64,000 nt of DNA from Zopfochytrium polystomum. Taxonomy: Eukaryota; Chytridiomycota; Chytridiomycetes; Chytridiales; Chytridiaceae. The number at the start of each line of letters is the position of its first letter. Positions within the stretch are counted from its first letter, which is position 1. Of this stretch, positions 60,529 through 64,000 are shown one piece after another. Both the position numbers and the translations under genes were made by a program. The stretch lies in contig JAIVFJ010000030.1 of the NCBI GenBank assembly GCA_025765615.1, positions 248,001 through 312,000 of the forward strand. The letters are read 5' to 3'. Below the pieces are notes generated by a model that searched no databases, was not told the origin of the DNA, and was given only the letters and a program-made list of their open reading frames with translations.

Positions 60529-63118
60529 CTATCTATCACACACACCACACACACACACACACTCTCTCTCTCTCTCTCTCTCTCTGTTGTCTGTTCGCAG
60601 GATTCGCAATGTACCCGCTACATTGCCTCGCAGCCGTCGATCACCCGAGTGGTCCTGCTCGGCTCGCAGCAGCACATTGACGCGGTGACGGACCGTCTGA
60701 TCGAGCTGCAGTACAAGATTGCGGTGCTCGACGGCGAGCTGGTCCGCAGCGCGCCCAGCGCCGTGGACCCGCGGCTGCCCAAGGCGCTCGAGCGGCTGAG
60801 GCGCGAGGTCAAGCAGCGCGGCGAGGAGCTGGTCTTTTTGCGCGCCAATTCAGACGAGCTGGCGTCTGGCACCACACCGTCGGAGGATGCGGGCACAACG
60901 GAGGTGAGAATGATAATATTTACATTCTTTGTTTGTTTGTTTGTTTTTTTTGTTTTTTTTTTGGTGGGTGGAAAGAAAGAGACACACACACCCACACACA
61001 CACACACAGGCACGGAGAGACAAAGATATAGATAGACACAAAGGAGAGAAATTGCACGAGGGCGCCTCCTTTTTTCTTGTTTTTGGCGTGTATGACAAAT
61101 GTCACCTTAATTTGATTAACCCTGCGTTCTTATTCCAAATCATCACAACACACAGGATGGCGGCGACAGCACTACGCGAGACGGCGCCGACGATGACGAG
61201 GAGCCGGCGCTCGACTCGAACGGCAAAGCCCAACTCCAGGTCCCGTCAGCCATTGCCGACATCCTGCGCGAAGCGAACCCAAACTCGCCCTCGTCATCTT
61301 CCTCGTCCACCTCTGGTCCCGACGAGGTGCTCGGCGAAGTCCTCCACGTCACTTCGGAGACGTTCGGCAAGCTGCGCAAAGTCCGCGACTACACCATCGT
61401 CAAGAAAGAGCGCCTATTCCGTCGCCCAAAAGTTCGGCAGTACTTTGACGACGGCATCCTCCACCGCAGCCCCGAGGAACTGAAAACCAGCTGGCTCGAG
61501 TTGTTCGTTGACCTGCTCTACGTCGGTGTTTTTTTTAAGGCAGGAGAGCTCATGATCAATAGTCAGACTTGGGACACTTTCAACCATCTCGCGCTCATCG
61601 TTTTTCCCATGTTGACGCACTTCGAGGCCTACACTAGCCACAACAACACCTTTCATCATGAGGATATGTTCTACAAGGTAAGCTGCTCGGTCGGTTGAAA
61701 CGGTGCCTCTAATGCCTGGGTTAAGATTCACACATTCATTGTGGTGGCTTTCATTGCCGTTATGGGAAACACCCTCACAAACTCCTTCAACCCCATAGCC
61801 GCAGCCAACACGTCAGCGACTTTCCTTTGGACCTATGTCCTGGCTAGAGCTTATCTCATGATCATTCCCCTCATTGTTGTCCTCGTTTTCGAGCGGCGAT
61901 TCATAAAAAATTATCTACCCGCGGTTTTCACGCGCCCTCTCGCTTTGATCCCGTTCATCGCTGCCGCCTCAATCCCTGCTGGCGAAGGAAAGGATTCTCT
62001 TCGTATTGGCCTATGGTGGTTTGGGATTCTTATGGATGCTATTATGCCAGCCGGCACAATCGCTCTCCTTCTGTACGGCGGGTTCGGAGGCCGCAGCCGG
62101 CGGCTTGCAGTCAGTGAGTTGACTTACGGAGTTCACTAAAAAAACTTATAATTCAACCCCCATAATTCAACCCCCCTCTTTTTTCTCTCGAATTATGCTA
62201 GATATCGAACACATGGCGGAACGTCACGGTGCTCTGTTCGTTATTGCTCTCGGAACTGTTGCTGTTTCCTTCCTCTACAACTTTGAATCAAACAGCATGA
62301 GCTCTCTGATTGGCCTCATGATACTGGCGCTCCTCCTCGGCGTCAATTTGAACCACCTGTACTTCCGAGCAGAGGGAGCCCAGCACTACATGCATGCTCT
62401 CCGCCGTGTGTGGTATACCGGTGTTGCTTGGACATGTAAGTGACTGCTCAGTTATCAGAAATGCGTTCTCACGAGTTAATCCAAAAAAACCTCCAAAGTC
62501 ATTCACATGCCCCTTTTCGTCGTCACGATTACCCTTGGCAGCGTCATGTCAGCAATGTTGAAAGCAGCTTTCAGCTCGCGCGATCCTGTGATAATCTCCG
62601 AGGAAGTACCTGCCGCCGTGGCGCACGGACGAGTGGTTGTTGCCGAGGAGGGCACAGGAAGTGAAGCCGCCACCGGCGGAAGCCTGTTCACCCTCGACCC
62701 GTCGTACAAGGACCTCTTCTCCGTCTCCCTCGCCCTCGTCTTTCTCTGCTTTGCCGTTCTCCGCATCTTGCACGTCGAGGAGCACGAAGACCCGTCGGAG
62801 GCGGAAGCCATCCGAGCCGACACCTTCTCGCACGCCATGGCACTTATCCGCTTCCCCACGATCGGCAACCACCGGAGCCGCCGCCGACACCACCATCGCC
62901 GACGGCCGAACCTTAGCCACGGGCTTCGCACGGCGAGTCTTGTCGTCGCCGCCGTGCTCGTGGTGGCGGTCGGCATCGGGGCGGGCAAGGTCGAGTGGAG
63001 CGCCGAGACGTGGTTTGGCGGCGCCGCAGCGGTCAGCGTGGTACTGGTTGCGATCGAGGAGTGGGGTAGGCTGAGGCAGCGAAAGACGAGGAGAAGAGCG
63101 GGGGAGAAGCAGAAGTGA
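59781..63118 (+). CDS. LtrA-family (low temperature requirement A-like) membrane protein
   Basis: Multi-pass membrane protein related to bacterial LtrA, of unknown biochemical function. A long soluble N-terminus starts MGGANNSSSLVEQGRSAASS and includes poly-Ser, a helical segment (ITRVVLLGSQQHIDAVTDRL; RLRREVKQRGEELVFLRANS) and an acidic linker. The LtrA core begins RYFDDG-like (VRQYFDDGILHRSPEELKTS) then WLELFVDLLYVGVFFKAGEL and LALIVFPMLTHFEAYTSHNN. Hydrophobic helices follow: HTFIVVAFIAVMGNTL, LWTYVLARAYLMIIPLIVVL, RIGLWWFGILMDAIMPAG, and the signature-like AERHGALFVIALGTVAVSFL, LIGLMILALLLGVNLNHLYF and FVVTITLGSVMSAMLKA. Introns: about 60376-60600, 60904-61155, 61678-61724, 62108-62200 and 62434-62498. 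The reading frame between about 60130 and 60375 is ambiguous. The C-terminus is basic. About 900 residues. Confidence 0.8.
60448..60584 (+). repeat. (TC)n-(CA)n-(TC)n compound microsatellite in an intron
   Basis: TC dinucleotides (about 60448-60533), a CA block (about 60537-60562), then TC again (60563-60584), ending at the polypyrimidine and TTCGCAG acceptor of the LtrA-like gene. The repeat itself supplies the polypyrimidine tract of this intron. Confidence 0.9.
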
Positions 63119-64000
63119 GGATTGAGCGTTGAGGGTTGAAAGGGCGGTGGGAACACGGACTGGAGAAACCAAAGTTATCCTCTCTTTGTTTTTTTTTCTT
63201 TCTTTTATTATCAAAAAAGTTACTTCACCCACATGAGAGAAAGTCGGCTGCTGATACAGCGCATTTGAATACAACTGCCTTCGCTCAATGCAGAATTGGC
63301 GTTTGTCTAGGAGAATGTTCTCGTGATCAGATATTAGGTTGTGGAACTTTTGATCAAAGTGAAAAGGAAAGCTCTTGACGGTGCGTGCTGAGGTAACAAC
63401 TGCGAAGCACCGAAGCAAAGAAAGCATTGAGCAACTACATGGTGAACTCTCCATCCATTGCAAATACACCGAACGTCCAGCCAAAAATCATTTTATTCTT
63501 TCAAAGTTTTTAACGGCAGATTTCCAATAAAATTTCAAACAAAAGGTGAACCGTTGTACCTGAGTTGTTTCTCATGCTCTGTGTAGATTTGGTCTGCTTT
63601 GGAGAATATTCGAAAGCAGCAAAAGTGTATCCACAGCCAAACAATGGAGTATGAATGGGAAATAGCGAGCCAGAGAGACCTCGCAAAGATTAGTACTTGG
63701 TACTGTTATTGTCCTTTCCGTCGAAAATCGAACACAAACAGAAGAGCAGACACAAATTGTGTGGGGATTCGGCTGCCGTGCAAGCGGCTGCCACAGCTAG
63801 GCGGTGAGACGCGATGAGGCAAGGGATCGGTCTATGGCCGAATGGTGGTGGAGAGGCACCTATCCCTCACTTCCACGACCAGCCCTAAGGAGAACCGCAT
63901 TACTATCACTGTTGTGTGCCACGTGGAGCGTCTATTTGTTGTGGGCTCACCGCTGCCTGGGCGGTGCTGCAATGCGCTGCTGTTGCGTTACTGGTTGAGC
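63119..64000. other. Downstream region, no gene seen
   Basis: Begins with the presumed 3' UTR of the LtrA-like gene. The remaining sequence to the window end has no recognisable exons, repeats or RNA folds on either strand. Short open frames near 63800-64000 have no start or family support. Confidence 0.5.

Noticed and set aside
63804..63998. Terminal open frame with a hydrophobic stretch at the right window edge
   Set aside because: Short, Arg/Leu/Trp-rich and without splice or start support; it ends inside the window without a recognisable domain.

Overview
The window looks like nuclear DNA of an early-diverging, probably zoosporic (chytrid-like) fungus. Genes are split by many short GT...AG introns (about 25-120 nt), lie close together on both strands, and are fungal orthologues (Kog1/raptor, Rtf1, Rub1, Kcs1, Ccc2, Rpc31). 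Three further genes are more typical of flagellated or basal lineages: a CCDC78-like pseudo-kinesin, an MRNIP-like protein and an LtrA-family membrane protein. The chromodomain Ty3/gypsy relic also fits a fungus. The chytrid placement is inference; no rRNA or mitochondrial marker is present.

Layout. 1-2.8 kb: repeat-rich DNA without genes, with diverged direct repeats and tRNA-like motifs. 3.0-27.7 kb: a dense housekeeping block holding an inositol-polyphosphate 5-phosphatase (-), an MRNIP-like gene (-) head-to-head with RPC31 (+), KOG1 (-), a CCC2-type copper ATPase (-) head-to-head with RUB1 (+), RTF1 (+, 46 bp after RUB1), a CCDC78-like pseudo-kinesin (+), NKAP (+) and an MFS/GPH-type transporter (+). 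27.7-29.1 kb: microsatellite-rich spacer. 29.2-32.4 kb: KCS1 inositol hexakisphosphate kinase (+), with one apparent frameshift. 32.4-38.2 kb: a transposon graveyard, in which a 5'-truncated chromovirus-type gypsy element (-) has two solo LTRs of another family nested in it in inverted orientation. 40.2-43.2 kb: a Q/S/P-rich C2H2 transcription factor (+). 44.2-46.6 kb: an R/E-rich coiled-coil gene (-). 48.9-56.8 kb: a giant Ser/Ala/Pro/Glu-rich secreted, adhesin- or mucin-like repeat protein (+). 57.7-59.3 kb: a protein with a ubiquitin-like segment (+). 59.8-63.1 kb: an LtrA-family multi-pass membrane protein (+).

Functional themes are nutrient and phosphate signalling (TORC1 subunit, two inositol-phosphate enzymes), transcription and RNA processing (Rpc31, Rtf1, NKAP), protein modification (Rub1), copper delivery to the secretory pathway (Ccc2), and the cell surface. 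Nothing in the sequence shows that these genes form one pathway.

The most striking structural signals are: (1) two inverted solo LTRs whose target-site duplications only match if the 39-bp spacer between them has been flipped, a footprint of LTR-LTR inversion; (2) the higher-order repeats of the giant Ser-rich gene, where near-identical copies differ by 1-2 nt indels that break the frame; (3) a degenerate kinesin motor fused to coiled coils; (4) an in-frame 75-nt intron that would encode a hydrophobic helix if kept. Exon borders are inferred by eye from splice consensus and family conservation and are approximate unless a position is stated.
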